Assembly (NCBI GenBank): GCA_947630715.1
Contig: CANRIP010000004.1
Span: 1-64,000 of the forward strand
Source: an uncultured Acetatifactor sp.
GTDB taxonomy: Bacteria > Bacillota > Clostridia > Lachnospirales > Lachnospiraceae
Direction of reading: 5' to 3'
DNA length: 64,000 nt
Part shown: one piece after another, positions 44,207 to 53,709 of the stretch
Position numbering within the stretch: position 1 is the stretch's first letter
How the letters are laid out: every line of letters begins with the position of its first letter
Program-made: the position numbers and the translations under genes
The notes under the pieces: generated by a model
Databases searched by the model: none
What the model was told of the DNA's origin: nothing
Seen by the model: the letters and a program-made list of their open reading frames with translations, nothing else

Positions 44207-46354
44207 ATGAAACCTGTATTAACAATTTCCCTGTTGTGCTGCGGCAGACAGAAAACCACAAAGAAATGCCTGGATTCCCTGAGACCGATTATGGAACAGG
44301 TAAGCAGCGAGTTAATTATCGTGGATACCGGCTGTGACGAGGAAACAAGAGAGCTTTTATCGGAATATACGGATCAGATCATTCCCTTTACCTGGTGCAA
44401 CGATTTTGCAAAAGCAAGGAATGTGGGTTTAAAAGCGGCAAAGGGAGAATGGTTTCTCTATATAGACGATGATGAAAATTTTGTGGATGTGAAGGAGCTG
44501 GTAGCGTTTTTTCAGTCCGGCGAATATAAAAAATACGGACAGGCATGTTATATCCAGCGCAATTACACGGATCTGGAGGGGCAACGGTACCAGGACATGT
44601 GGGTTTCCCGTATGATCCGCATTGCGGCGGACACGCATTTCCAGGACAGAATCCATGAATACCTGGATCCGGTTCATGGGCCTTATAAGCTGATTCACTC
44701 CTGGGTGGATCATTACGGATACGCCTTTGCCAATCCGGAAGAAAAACAGAAACATGATCAGAGGAATACAGAGCTTCTGGAAAAGGTTCTGGAGGAGGAG
44801 CCGGATAATCTACGGATCCGGGCCCATCTGGCTCAGGAATATTACGGCATTCCCAAGTATCGGGAACTGATCGAGCTGTGCAACGGGGCTTTCTCTCTCT
44901 TAAACAAATCGGATGCGCTGCACAATTCCTACCGGCAGACGTTCTACATGGGAAAACTGCTTGCCCTGTTAAACCTGGAAGAATTTGACAAGGCTCAGGA
45001 ATTTTTTGAGACGGCGGTACAGGATAAGCGCAATGATATATTTGGGCGGGCCGGTCTGTGCGGCGTGGCCTCGGAGATTTATTACAGGAAAAAGGAGTAT
45101 GAAACCTGTGACAAGTGCTGCCAGGAATTTATTAAAATCTATGAGCAGGAGTCCGGGGAAATCAAAAAAATTCCTTACAGCCCGGTCTTCATCCAGAGTA
45201 TTTTTTATCTTGGCAACCGCAACAACGTGTTTTCCATGTATATTTGCAGCAGACTTTGCCAGGGCGATACCGGAGCGCTGAAGGAGTATTTCTGGAAACT
45301 GGGCTGGGACGAGGATAATTTCTCCATTTACACCCGTCTCATTCCCGACACGGTGAACGCGCTGGCATCGATGCCTTATGAGGAAGACCTGGCGCCTGTG
45401 GCAAAGAAACTGATCGAGGACGAAAGGGTGAAAGATCTCACCATAGAATCCATCCAGGCGGCCGTCAAGGAAAAAGGAGAGGAAGCGCTGACTGCCCTTG
45501 CCAGACTGTTCGGGCAGGGCCAGTCCGGGCATTATTACGTCTGGTATCTGAAGGTGATTGCCGCCGCGGACAAGAAGGACCGGGAGGAATTGACGACGGC
45601 GTACGGCGAGCTGTTCCGGAAGGTGGTGGACTGCCTTGAGCTGGAGGATCGCATCTTTCAGATTGCGGAAGATTTCCAGATCGATCTGGATGAAATTTTT
45701 GCGGGGATTCCCTTCGACCAGTGGAAACAGGGTGTGGATTCCTTCTGTCAGAAATCCCCCATGGATAAGGTGCGTTTCCGGAAGACATTTTTGGACAGGC
45801 ATTGTAAATCGGGAAATATCCGGTACGATTATCTGGATGTGAAAGTGTCGGAAGTGGAAGCCGCCGTTACCGCCGCGGAATACGGGTATCAGAGCATCCG
45901 AAATCGTATGAAGACGTTCTCGGCCAAGTGTCTGGCTTTTTACCGGCGTTTTTATCTGCCGGAGGCCTTTGAGGGCGAGATGGAAATGCTGCCCCCGGCC
46001 TGCCGGGTGGCGGTGATGCTCCGAAACGCTCTTCAGGCGGACGATCAGGGGGATATCGGCGCTTTTCGCCAGGCGGTTACCAAAAGCATCGGCCTGTTCG
46101 GGCCCATGGATCCGGCGCTGAAAAATTTCGCGAAGAATTACGCGGAATGGAAAGAACAGCAGTTACACAAAGACAGCGATGCGGAATCTGCGGCCCAGGA
46201 AATGAAGGTGCTGGCCCGCCAGGTAAAACAGCAGATCCGGCGGTTTGTGCAGCAGGGGGATCCAAAATCCGCCTCCGGAATTTTGCAGCAGTTAAAGACT
46301 TTGGTGCCGGATGATCCGGAGTTAGCGGAACTGGAGGTGCTTTGCCGGGAATAG
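44207..46354 (+). CDS. GT2 glycosyltransferase with long helical-repeat C-terminus, 715 aa
   Basis: GT-A fold at residues 1-230: TISLLCCGRQKTTKKCLDSL, then the metal-binding DDD at 87-89 in LYIDDDE and a W-x-N-D-F-A-K-A-R-N substrate motif. The remaining 480 residues look like TPR-type helices (for example RIRAHLAQEYYG). No signal peptide or membrane span. It follows the flagellin terminator immediately, so modification of the flagellin middle domain is the likely role; such pairs are common in flagellated Lachnospiraceae. AAAGGAG lies 7 bases before ATG 44207. Sugar donor unknown. It could be expressed by read-through of the terminator. Confidence 0.88.
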   Translation: MKPVLTISLLCCGRQKTTKKCLDSLRPIMEQVSSELIIVDTGCDEETRELLSEYTDQIIPFTWCNDFAKARNVGLKAAKGEWFLYIDDDENFVDVKELVAFFQSGEYKKYGQACYIQRNYTDLEGQRYQDMWVSRMIRIAADTHFQDRIHEYLDPVHGPYKLIHSWVDHYGYAFANPEEKQKHDQRNTELLEKVLEEEPDNLRIRAHLAQEYYGIPKYRELIELCNGAFSLLNKSDALHNSYRQTFYMGKLLALLNLEEFDKAQEFFETAVQDKRNDIFGRAGLCGVASEIYYRKKEYETCDKCCQEFIKIYEQESGEIKKIPYSPVFIQSIFYLGNRNNVFSMYICSRLCQGDTGALKEYFWKLGWDEDNFSIYTRLIPDTVNALASMPYEEDLAPVAKKLIEDERVKDLTIESIQAAVKEKGEEALTALARLFGQGQSGHYYVWYLKVIAAADKKDREELTTAYGELFRKVVDCLELEDRIFQIAEDFQIDLDEIFAGIPFDQWKQGVDSFCQKSPMDKVRFRKTFLDRHCKSGNIRYDYLDVKVSEVEAAVTAAEYGYQSIRNRMKTFSAKCLAFYRRFYLPEAFEGEMEMLPPACRVAVMLRNALQADDQGDIGAFRQAVTKSIGLFGPMDPALKNFAKNYAEWKEQQLHKDSDAESAAQEMKVLARQVKQQIRRFVQQGDPKSASGILQQLKTLVPDDPELAELEVLCRE

Positions 46355-46397
46355 GGAAAACGCCCCGGCCGTCCGAAGGACAAAAAGGAGAGAGGAC

Positions 46398-47582
46398 ATG
46401 AAGGAAACGGTTTTACAGAGATTTGAGGAGGTATTTGGAGACAGCCGGTCGGCCACGGTGTTTTTCGCCCCCGGGCGGGTGAATCTGATCGGCGAGCACA
46501 CCGATTATAACGGGGGGCATGTGTTTCCCTGCGCTCTGACCATCGGAACCTACGGGGCCGCCCGGAAACGAAACGACAGAAGGCTGCGGTTTTTTTCCAT
46601 GAATTTTGAGCATCTGGGAGTAATGGAATCCTCTCTGGAGGAATTGACTCCCTCCGAGGACGCGGACTGGACCAATTATCCCAAGGGGGTTATGTGGGCC
46701 TTTGAACAGAAGGGGATGAAACTGCCCTGCGGCATGGATCTGCTGCTGTACGGTACCATTCCAAACGGCTCGGGACTTTCCTCGTCCGCGTCCGTGGAGG
46801 TGTTGACAGGGGCCATTCTGCGGGAATTTTTCCGGTTCCCGGTCACCAATCAGGATCTGGCCCTGATCGGCCAATATGCGGAAAATCATTTTAACGGGGT
46901 CAACTGCGGCATTATGGATCAATTCGCCATTGCCATGGGGAAGAAGGATCACGCTATTTTCCTAGATACGGCGGATCTGTCCTATGAATATGCGCCCATC
47001 GAGCTGAAACAGGCCAAAATCGTAATCGCATGCAGCAATAAAAAACGGGGGCTGGGGGATTCCAAGTACAACGAGAGAAGAAGCGAATGCGAGGCGGCTC
47101 TGGCGGATCTGCAAAAGGTGGTTTCCGTGAACAGTCTGGGAGATTTGGACGAGGCTGCCTTTGAACAATATCAGGATGCGATCAAAGATCCTGTGTGCCG
47201 GAAAAGGGCAAGACACGCCGTCTATGAGAATCAGAGGACGATTCGGGCGGTAGAGGCTTTGAAACAGGGGGATATCCAAACCTTCGGCCGCCTGATGAAC
47301 GCTTCCCACGTTTCGCTGCGGGACGATTACCAGGTCACGGGGCCGGAGTTAGACACTCTGGTGGAGGAAGCGTGGAAGATCCCTGGGGTGATCGGCTCCC
47401 GCATGACCGGCGCGGGCTTTGGGGGATGCACCGTCAGCATTGTCGAGGAAGGAGCCATTGACGGCTTTCTTCAGAAAGTGGGTGAAGCCTACCGGGAAAA
47501 GATCGGATATCCGGCGGATTTCTATGTGGTGGAAATCGGCGGCGGGCCTGAGGTCTGTCAGGCGCCTTCTTCTGCGGAATAA
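46398..47582 (+). CDS. galK: Galactokinase, 394 aa
   Basis: Phosphorylates galactose at C1 in the Leloir pathway. GHMP-kinase signatures are all present: GRVNLIGEHTDYNGG (about 28-42), GSGLSSSASVEV (about 127) and GAGFGGCTVS (about 337). Length is standard. GGAGAGAGGAC lies just before ATG 46398. No galT, galE or galactose transporter is adjacent, so the pathway is completed elsewhere. It is 44 bases from the glycosyltransferase gene and could be co-transcribed. Confidence 0.96.
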   Translation: MKETVLQRFEEVFGDSRSATVFFAPGRVNLIGEHTDYNGGHVFPCALTIGTYGAARKRNDRRLRFFSMNFEHLGVMESSLEELTPSEDADWTNYPKGVMWAFEQKGMKLPCGMDLLLYGTIPNGSGLSSSASVEVLTGAILREFFRFPVTNQDLALIGQYAENHFNGVNCGIMDQFAIAMGKKDHAIFLDTADLSYEYAPIELKQAKIVIACSNKKRGLGDSKYNERRSECEAALADLQKVVSVNSLGDLDEAAFEQYQDAIKDPVCRKRARHAVYENQRTIRAVEALKQGDIQTFGRLMNASHVSLRDDYQVTGPELDTLVEEAWKIPGVIGSRMTGAGFGGCTVSIVEEGAIDGFLQKVGEAYREKIGYPADFYVVEIGGGPEVCQAPSSAE

Positions 47583-47643
47583 AGGCCCGGATCAAAGCTT
47601 GGGATCAACCTGGGATCCAACCTGGAAAGGCGGAATCTGACAC

Positions 47644-48501
47644 ATGGTCACATTGGCGGTAATCAGCGACATACACAGTAATTTCAAAGCGCTGGAAGCG
47701 TTTCTTGCCTTTTTGGATAGGCACCCGGCGGACGGCGTCATCTGTCTGGGGGATTATGTAACGGACGGGCCCTTTCCGGAGCGCACCCTTCGGATGATCA
47801 GGGAGCTTGAGGATCGTCTGCCCTGCTATCTCATCCGGGGCAACCGGGAGGATTACCTGTTACAGAATCCGGGCAACCGCCAGGGCTGGAAACCTTCCTC
47901 CAACACAGGGGCGCTGTACTATACGCTCACCCGGCTGAGCAGGGAGGATTTGGATTTTTTGGGCTCCCTTCCCACGCAGCGCCTGGTTTGTATCGAAGGA
48001 TATCCACGGCTGTTTCTCTGCCATGGGACGCCGGATCGTGTCAGAGGGAATGTGGAGACGGATCCGGGACTGAAGGAGGAGGCGCTGAAAAAGCTGCCAT
48101 ACCGATATCTGCTGGGCGGGCACAGCCATCATCAGGAGATTTACCGGCTGGACGGGAAAGTATACCTGAATCCCGGGTCTTTGGGGATTGCCCTTGACGG
48201 CGTGGGCGGACATGCTCAGTTTGCCTTTCTGAAGGGGGATCCAGGCGACTGGGAGCCGGAACTGCACACGATTCCCTATGATCTGGACGGTTATCTGAAA
48301 GCCTTTGAGGAAAGCGGCGTGGACAGGATGGGGATGTCTCTGAACAAGGCGGTGAGGAAAAGCCTGGTCACAGGAGTCAATTATTTCTACCAATGTGTGC
48401 AGGAGGCGTTCAAAGAGGCGGAAAGAATTGGGACGAAGGATATCGGGCTGGTGCCGGAAAGCTTTTGGCGGGAACTGGAGCGGAAATTTGATTTGCCATA
48501 A
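47644..48501 (+). CDS. Metallophosphoesterase (YfcE/YvnB-like), 285 aa
   Basis: Complete calcineurin-type motif set: ISDIHSN, LGDYVTDGP, IRGNRED, LCHGTPD and GGHSHH. Cytoplasmic. GGAAAGG lies about 13 bases before ATG 47644, a loose spacing. The gap before it (47583-47643) has three short GGGATC-AACCT-like repeats. Convergent with the next gene across a bidirectional-looking hairpin. Substrate cannot be predicted; relatives cleave phosphodiesters or nucleotides. Confidence 0.88.
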   Translation: MVTLAVISDIHSNFKALEAFLAFLDRHPADGVICLGDYVTDGPFPERTLRMIRELEDRLPCYLIRGNREDYLLQNPGNRQGWKPSSNTGALYYTLTRLSREDLDFLGSLPTQRLVCIEGYPRLFLCHGTPDRVRGNVETDPGLKEEALKKLPYRYLLGGHSHHQEIYRLDGKVYLNPGSLGIALDGVGGHAQFAFLKGDPGDWEPELHTIPYDLDGYLKAFEESGVDRMGMSLNKAVRKSLVTGVNYFYQCVQEAFKEAERIGTKDIGLVPESFWRELERKFDLP

Positions 48502-48531
48502 AAGGAAACCGTGAGTCATAGACGGGTTTCC
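48500..48531 (-). terminator. Hairpin between convergent genes, minus-strand terminator
   Basis: Arms GGAAACC (48504-48510) and GGTTTCC (48525-48531). Read on the minus strand the stem is followed by TTTTA, fitting termination of the gene ending at 48567. On the plus strand no T-run follows. Confidence 0.5.
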
Positions 48532-48566
48532 CGCCGCATACAATCATAGGGGACGTAACAATGCCC

Positions 48567-49175
48567 TCAGGGATACTGCTTGTTTAAATGGGTCAGAATC
48601 AAATCCCGGTTGGAAGAACGCAGAGCGGAAACAGAGTCCTTCAGTTGTCTGATCTTGTCTTCTTGGTTTTGAGAGGCGTAATACGCGGCCAGCTCGTAAT
48701 AGGTTCTGCTGATATCGGTTCCCGTGAAAACCGCAAATTCCATGAGGACGCAGGCTTCCTCCATGTAACCCGTACCCAGCAGAACGTCCGCCCACTTTTG
48801 CAGCGTCCGGACAAGAAGGGTGTAATTCTGATCATATTCGGACAGCAGGTTGATATTGGCGGTTCCGTATTCCAGTTTCAGATCCGTGTTGGAATACCCC
48901 GTCAGGTTGACGATTTTCTGGGAGGTCAGGTTCTCCAGGATTTCAATACATTCGGAAACCACGCTGTCCTGCTGTAAAATATGGGTGGGAAAGGTTTCCA
49001 GGGGGATGGCGATATAGGGAAGGCCGTCCAGGGATTTGCGGCGGGTGCTGTTGGCCCTTCTCTCCCGGGCCCAGAAATTTTCTTCCTCTTTTGCCTGTAA
49101 TTTTTTCTGACGCCTTGTGCTGCTGGCGATCAGAAAAACCACGATAATAGAACTTGCCAAAATGAACAGATTCAT
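48567..49175 (-). CDS. Hypothetical single-span membrane protein, 202 aa
   Basis: No family recognised. One N-terminal helix (MNLFILASSIIVVFLIASS), a basic cytoplasmic stretch rich in Arg/Lys/Glu, then a soluble helical domain with a TPR-like C-terminal part (YYELAAYYASQNQEDKIRQL). ATG 49175 has AAAGGAT about 10 bases upstream and makes the hydrophobic helix begin at residue 1; longer in-frame starts are less plausible. Divergent from the small membrane peptide and VanW genes. Confidence 0.8.
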   Translation of the reverse strand: MNLFILASSIIVVFLIASSTRRQKKLQAKEEENFWARERRANSTRRKSLDGLPYIAIPLETFPTHILQQDSVVSECIEILENLTSQKIVNLTGYSNTDLKLEYGTANINLLSEYDQNYTLLVRTLQKWADVLLGTGYMEEACVLMEFAVFTGTDISRTYYELAAYYASQNQEDKIRQLKDSVSALRSSNRDLILTHLNKQYP

Positions 49176-49281
49176 ATATAATATCCTTTCAGAGTTTTGG
49201 TGATACATCCGCTCTTGCAGATCCATGGACAACCGGGCGGAGCGGGCAAACAGCCTGAAAAGGGCGGTCAGGAGTCGAGGG

Positions 49282-49386
49282 ATGTTTCAGTTTAGCAATC
49301 AGAAAAACAAACGCCGTATTTCAGCGATCATCATCGTGATCCTTGTTCTTGCTATGATTATACCTACTTTAGCATATATTTTGTGA
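49282..49386 (+). CDS. Small membrane peptide, 34 aa
   Basis: A 34-codon frame (MFQFSNQKNKRR, then one hydrophobic helix ISAIIIVILVLAMIIPTLAY, ending IL) with GGAG 9 bases before its ATG. Basic N-terminus inside, one span, almost no tail: the look of a regulatory or accessory small membrane protein. It ends 34 bases before the VanW gene on the same strand and is probably co-transcribed. Function unknown. Confidence 0.7.
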   Translation: MFQFSNQKNKRRISAIIIVILVLAMIIPTLAYIL

Positions 49387-49420
49387 TAGTTCAAGAAACA
49401 ACCCGGGAGGCGATCCGCTT

Positions 49421-50884
49421 ATGAAAAAAAGAACGGGACAAGGACTGATATTCGCGCTGGCGGTATTCTGCCTGCTGCTTGTTTCGGGGAGAACGGTCCG
49501 GGCCGGAGAAGAAGACACCGTGAAGGACGGCGTGTTTGCGGGGCAGATCGATCTGTCGGGGATGACCCGGGAGCAGGCCGTGTCCGCGGTGGAGGAATAT
49601 GTCGACAGTCTAAAGGACATAGAAGTCACCCTGATAGCGGCCAACGATCAGGAGATAGCGGTTACGGCCGGGGAACTGGGGCTGTACTGGGCCAATCCGG
49701 AGCTGGTGACGGACGCGCTGCTTTTGGGAAGGCAGGGGACTATCATTGACCGGTATAAAACCCTGAAGGATCTGGAACACGAAAATAAAGTATATCCCAT
49801 CCTGATCACCTGTAATCTTCAGACGGTCAGCGATTTTTTGGTGGAACAATGCACCCGGTTTGATACGGAGGCCAAGGACGCCCGTCTGGTCAAGGACGAG
49901 GACGGATTTTCGGTGGTGGAAGGCCAGACCGGGCGGCGGCTGGATGTGGAGACGTCCATTGACAGGATCAATGATTATCTGACGGGGGAATGGGATTATG
50001 AGCCCTGTCGGATCCGTCTGGACGTGACGGAAGAACAGCCCAGGGGAAACGCCCAGGAGCTTGCCGCCGTACAGGATCTTCTGGGAACCTGTACCACCTC
50101 CTTTACTTCCTCCAATGCCTCCCGTTCCGCCAATGTGGACAACGGCTGCCGGCTGATCAATGGCATAACCCTGTATCCGGGGGACGAGTTTTCCACCTAT
50201 GAGGCGGTTTCCCCCTTTACGGAGAGCAATGGGTACCGGATGGCCGGGTCTTATTTAAACGGTAAGGTGGTGGACAGTCTCGGAGGCGGCATCTGCCAGG
50301 TATCCACCACGCTTTATAACGCGGTGCTGGCGGCGGAACTGCAGGTGACGGAACGGCACAACCATTCCATGGTGGTATCCTATGTGGAACCCTCCGCCGA
50401 TGCGGCCATTGCGGAGAGCTCCGGCAAGGATTTCCGGTTTGTGAACAATCTGGAGTATCCGATCTACATAGAGGGATATACCAAAAACAAGCATATCACC
50501 ATTAATATATACGGAAAGGAAACTCGGGAGGAGGGGTACCAGGTCCGGTACGAAAGCGAGGTTCTGGAGGTGATCAATCCGCCGGCGGATACGATTTACG
50601 CGGACGCGGCGCTCCCTCTGGGTTACATTGATACGGACAGCGCCCACATCGGATACAAGGCAAGGCTGTGGAAGATTGTGACCATGGACGGCAAGGAAAT
50701 CGAAAGGAGCCAGGTGAATTCAAGCTCCTATAAAATGGTTCCCAGAAGCGCCACCGTGGGTACGGCGACCGCGGATCCCCAGGCGTATGAACAGATCATG
50801 GCTGCGATCGGCACGGGAAGCATCGATTATGTGAAAACCGTCATAGCGGCCCTCACGGCTCCCTCCGTGCCGCCTGTTCAGTAA
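49421..50884 (+). CDS. VanW family protein with peptidoglycan-binding-like domain, 487 aa
   Basis: Signal peptide at residues 1-28, one or two YoaR-type domains (GQIDLSGMTREQA and GRRLDVETSIDRI), then the VanW domain (GDEFSTYEAVSPF, SLGGGICQVSTTLYNA, ERHNHS) and a C-terminal G5-like stretch. Secreted or wall-associated. VanW proteins occur beside vancomycin genes in enterococci, but most copies in Clostridia are housekeeping envelope proteins and do not imply resistance. GGGAGG precedes ATG 49421. Confidence 0.92.
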   Translation: MKKRTGQGLIFALAVFCLLLVSGRTVRAGEEDTVKDGVFAGQIDLSGMTREQAVSAVEEYVDSLKDIEVTLIAANDQEIAVTAGELGLYWANPELVTDALLLGRQGTIIDRYKTLKDLEHENKVYPILITCNLQTVSDFLVEQCTRFDTEAKDARLVKDEDGFSVVEGQTGRRLDVETSIDRINDYLTGEWDYEPCRIRLDVTEEQPRGNAQELAAVQDLLGTCTTSFTSSNASRSANVDNGCRLINGITLYPGDEFSTYEAVSPFTESNGYRMAGSYLNGKVVDSLGGGICQVSTTLYNAVLAAELQVTERHNHSMVVSYVEPSADAAIAESSGKDFRFVNNLEYPIYIEGYTKNKHITINIYGKETREEGYQVRYESEVLEVINPPADTIYADAALPLGYIDTDSAHIGYKARLWKIVTMDGKEIERSQVNSSSYKMVPRSATVGTATADPQAYEQIMAAIGTGSIDYVKTVIAALTAPSVPPVQ

Positions 50885-50929
50885 TTCCCGGATGTTTCAG
50901 GCGGGGAAAACCGGATAAGGACTTTCAGG

Positions 50930-51964
50930 ATGAAAACAGGAAAGGTGCCGGAGAATGTATTGAAACGCTCCGTGATCGGCCAACTGAAGACAGTGGGAAA
51001 CGGATGGCAAAGTGGCGCAGGGATAGGGAGAGACTGCGCCGTTTTCACGTTTTTTCAGCCCGGCCTTGCGGTCTGTATGTGCGAGGGTTCCGTGGCCCTG
51101 GATCACCCCGGGGACGGGATGGCGCCTGAACTCGAGATCCGCCGTCCCCTGGGACGCCTGATTCAGAAGTGCGTCAATAACCTGGCGGTTTCCGGCGCGG
51201 AGCCGGAGGCGGTCACCATGGCCCTCATGCTGCCGGAAACCTGGGATGAGCCCCGGCTGAAGGCGCTGATGAAAGACGCCCGGGAAACCTGCGGGGCGTT
51301 ATCCCTGGAGATTGCCGGGGGCCAGACAAGGGTCAGCCCCGACGTGAGAGAACCGGTGGCGGTGATGACCGGTTACGGGCGGCTGCCCGGGGGAGAAATT
51401 CCCTCCATGGACCGGGTGATGCCCGGCCAGGATCTGTTGGTCAGTAAATGGGTGGGACTGGAAGGGACGGCCTGTCTGGCGCAATGTGCCGGGGAACGGC
51501 TGAGATCCCGCTATCCGTCCTATCTGGTGGAGGAAGCCGCAGGATTCCACCGCTATTTTTCGGTGCTGCCGGAGGCGAGGGCCGCGGCCCGGGCCGGCGT
51601 CTGCGCCATGCACGATGCCTCCGAGGGAGGGATTTTCGCCGCTCTCTGGGAGTTTGCGGAGGGAGCGGGCGTGGGGCTTTCTGTGGACTTAAAAAAGCTG
51701 CCGATCCGGCAGGAAACCGTAGAGATATGCGAGTTTTGCCACATCAATCCCTATCAGCTTTTAAGCGGCGGCTGTCTGGTTATGGCCGCCTGGGATGGAG
51801 TTTCGCTGGTGGAACGGCTGCGGGAAAAGCAGATTCCGGCGGCGCTTGTTGGCAGGGTGACGGAGGGAAAGGACAGGATATTGATCAACGGGGATGAGAT
51901 CCAGTATCTGAACCGGCCCGGCGAGGACGAACTGTACCGTTTCTTTCGGCGGGGGAAAGAGTGA
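50930..51964 (+). CDS. AIR synthase-like (PurM/HypE-fold) protein, 344 aa
   Basis: PurM-superfamily ATP-binding fold: a central KCVNNLAVSGAEPEAVTMAL segment, EIAGGQTRVSP, and a C-terminal half with MHDASEGGIFAALWE and LSGGCLVMAA. Members include HypE, ThiL and SelD, but the diagnostic C-terminal PRICY tail of HypE is absent and no hydrogenase genes are nearby. So it is a stand-alone AIR-synthase-related protein of unknown reaction. 63 bases upstream of the Lrp gene and possibly in its operon. Confidence 0.85.
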   Translation: MKTGKVPENVLKRSVIGQLKTVGNGWQSGAGIGRDCAVFTFFQPGLAVCMCEGSVALDHPGDGMAPELEIRRPLGRLIQKCVNNLAVSGAEPEAVTMALMLPETWDEPRLKALMKDARETCGALSLEIAGGQTRVSPDVREPVAVMTGYGRLPGGEIPSMDRVMPGQDLLVSKWVGLEGTACLAQCAGERLRSRYPSYLVEEAAGFHRYFSVLPEARAAARAGVCAMHDASEGGIFAALWEFAEGAGVGLSVDLKKLPIRQETVEICEFCHINPYQLLSGGCLVMAAWDGVSLVERLREKQIPAALVGRVTEGKDRILINGDEIQYLNRPGEDELYRFFRRGKE

Positions 51965-52027
51965 CCGCAAAAGAAGGAAAATCATAGTATAAATCAGGCT
52001 GCAAGGGCGGCGGAAAGCGAGGAAAAA

Positions 52028-52510
52028 ATGAGAGAGGAACTGCTTGCGGTAATTGAGAAGAACAGCCGGATTGACTTAAAGGAGCTGGCTGTCATATTGG
52101 GTGTGGAGGAGATCGACGTGGTAAACGAGATCGCCGCTCTGGAGGCGGAGGGCGTCATCTGCGGTTATCATACGCTCATCAACTGGGATAAGACGTCCAT
52201 TGACAAGGTGACCGCTTTAATTGAGGTGCGCGTGGCGCCTCAGCGGGGACAGGGCTTTGACAGCGTGGCGGAGAGGATCTATAAGTATCCGGAGGTGCGC
52301 AGCGTTTATCTGATCTCCGGAGGTTTCGACCTGATGGTGATTCTGGAGGGAAAAACGCTGCGGGAGGTTTCCTCCTTCGTATCGGAAAAGCTTTCCACCC
52401 TGGACGCGGTGCTCAGCACGGCGACCCATTTTATCCTGAAAAAATACAAAGACCATGGATGCGCCATAGCTCAGAAAAAAGAAGACGAAAGAGAGATGAT
52501 CACCCCATGA
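52028..52510 (+). CDS. Lrp/AsnC family regulator, 160 aa
   Basis: Winged HTH (LLAVIEKNSRIDLKELAVIL.., with EIAALEAEGVICGYHTLINW) followed by a RAM ligand-binding domain (YLISGGFDLMVILEG). Forms oligomers that bind amino acids. Its stop overlaps the next start (ATGA), so it is translationally coupled to the aminotransferase gene, which it probably controls. GAGG lies before the start. Confidence 0.92.
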   Translation: MREELLAVIEKNSRIDLKELAVILGVEEIDVVNEIAALEAEGVICGYHTLINWDKTSIDKVTALIEVRVAPQRGQGFDSVAERIYKYPEVRSVYLISGGFDLMVILEGKTLREVSSFVSEKLSTLDAVLSTATHFILKKYKDHGCAIAQKKEDEREMITP

Positions 52511-53709
52511 GAAACCCTTTATCCGATGTTGTAGTGGACATCAAGCCTTCTGGCATTCGCAAATTTTTTGATATTGTCACAGAGATGAACGATCCGGAGG
52601 TGGTTTCCCTGGGGGTGGGGGAACCGGACTTTGATACGCCCTGGCATATTCGGGAGGAGGGCATTTATTCTCTGGAGAAGGGCCGGACCTTTTATACGTC
52701 CAACTCCGGCCTGATGGAGCTGCGCAGGGAAATCTGCCGTTATCTGCACCGTACCCAGGGGATCGATTACGATCCCGGCAAGGAGACTTTGATCACCGTG
52801 GGCGGTTCCGAGGCCATTGATCTGGGTCTTCGCGCCCTGATCAACCCCGGGGACGAGGTGCTGATCCCGCAGCCCAGCTATGTTTCCTATGAGCCCTGCG
52901 CCGTTTTGGCGGGGGCAAAGCCTGTGGTGATCAACCTGAAAGCGGAAAACGAGTTTCGGCTGACCGCTCAGGAGGTGGAGGAGGCGGTCACGGACCGCAC
53001 AAAGCTGCTGATCCTGCCTTTTCCCAACAACCCCACCGGGGCCATTATGGAGAGGGAGGATCTGGAAGCGGTCGCCAGGGTGGCGCTGGAGCATGACCTG
53101 ATTGTGATGTCCGATGAGATCTACGGTGAGCTGACCTATAAGGGACGGCATATTTCCATCGCCAGTCTTCCGGGGATGAAGGAGCGCACCATTCTCATCA
53201 ACGGATTTTCCAAGGCTTACGCCATGACCGGATGGAGGCTGGGATATGCCTGCGGGCCGGAGCTGATTCTCAGACAGATGACGAAAATCCACCAATTTGC
53301 CATTATGTGCGCCCCCACCACCAGTCAGTATGCGGCTGTGGAAGCCCTTCGGAACGGAGACGCAGACATTGCCGAAATGCGCACCGCGTATAATCAAAGA
53401 AGAAGGTACCTGATGGACGCATTCCGCAGGATGGGGCTGGAATGCTTTGAACCCTACGGCGGGTTTTATGTGTTCCCCAGCATCAAACAGTTCGGCATGA
53501 CCAGCGATGAATTTGCCACCAGATTTCTGGCGGAGGAAAAGGTAGCCGTAGTGCCCGGCAGCGCTTTCGGGGCAAGCGGCGAAGGATTCTTGCGCATCTC
53601 CTACGCCTATTCTCTGGAAGCCCTGAAAATTGCCATAGGCAGACTGGAGCGTTTTGTGGAAAAGCTGCGCGGGGAAGGCAGGGAGAGAAGGAACCCGGAA
53701 TGCACATAG
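52507..53709 (+). CDS. Class I/II aminotransferase, 400 aa
   Basis: PLP fold-type I enzyme, residues typical of the AspAT/PatA group: SLGVGEPDFDTPWHIRE, PFPNNPTGA, SDEIYGELTY and the PLP lysine in GFSKAYAMTGWRLGY. Substrate could be an aromatic, branched-chain or dicarboxylic amino acid. Start overlaps the Lrp stop by 4 bases; the end overlaps trmL by 10 bases. An Lrp-aminotransferase pair is widespread in Clostridia. Confidence 0.94.
   Translation: MRNPLSDVVVDIKPSGIRKFFDIVTEMNDPEVVSLGVGEPDFDTPWHIREEGIYSLEKGRTFYTSNSGLMELRREICRYLHRTQGIDYDPGKETLITVGGSEAIDLGLRALINPGDEVLIPQPSYVSYEPCAVLAGAKPVVINLKAENEFRLTAQEVEEAVTDRTKLLILPFPNNPTGAIMEREDLEAVARVALEHDLIVMSDEIYGELTYKGRHISIASLPGMKERTILINGFSKAYAMTGWRLGYACGPELILRQMTKIHQFAIMCAPTTSQYAAVEALRNGDADIAEMRTAYNQRRRYLMDAFRRMGLECFEPYGGFYVFPSIKQFGMTSDEFATRFLAEEKVAVVPGSAFGASGEGFLRISYAYSLEALKIAIGRLERFVEKLRGEGRERRNPECT

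Noticed and set aside
49421..50884. VanW protein as vancomycin resistance
   Set aside because: No vanH, vanA/B, vanX or vanRS genes are present; such VanW proteins are common in susceptible Clostridia.
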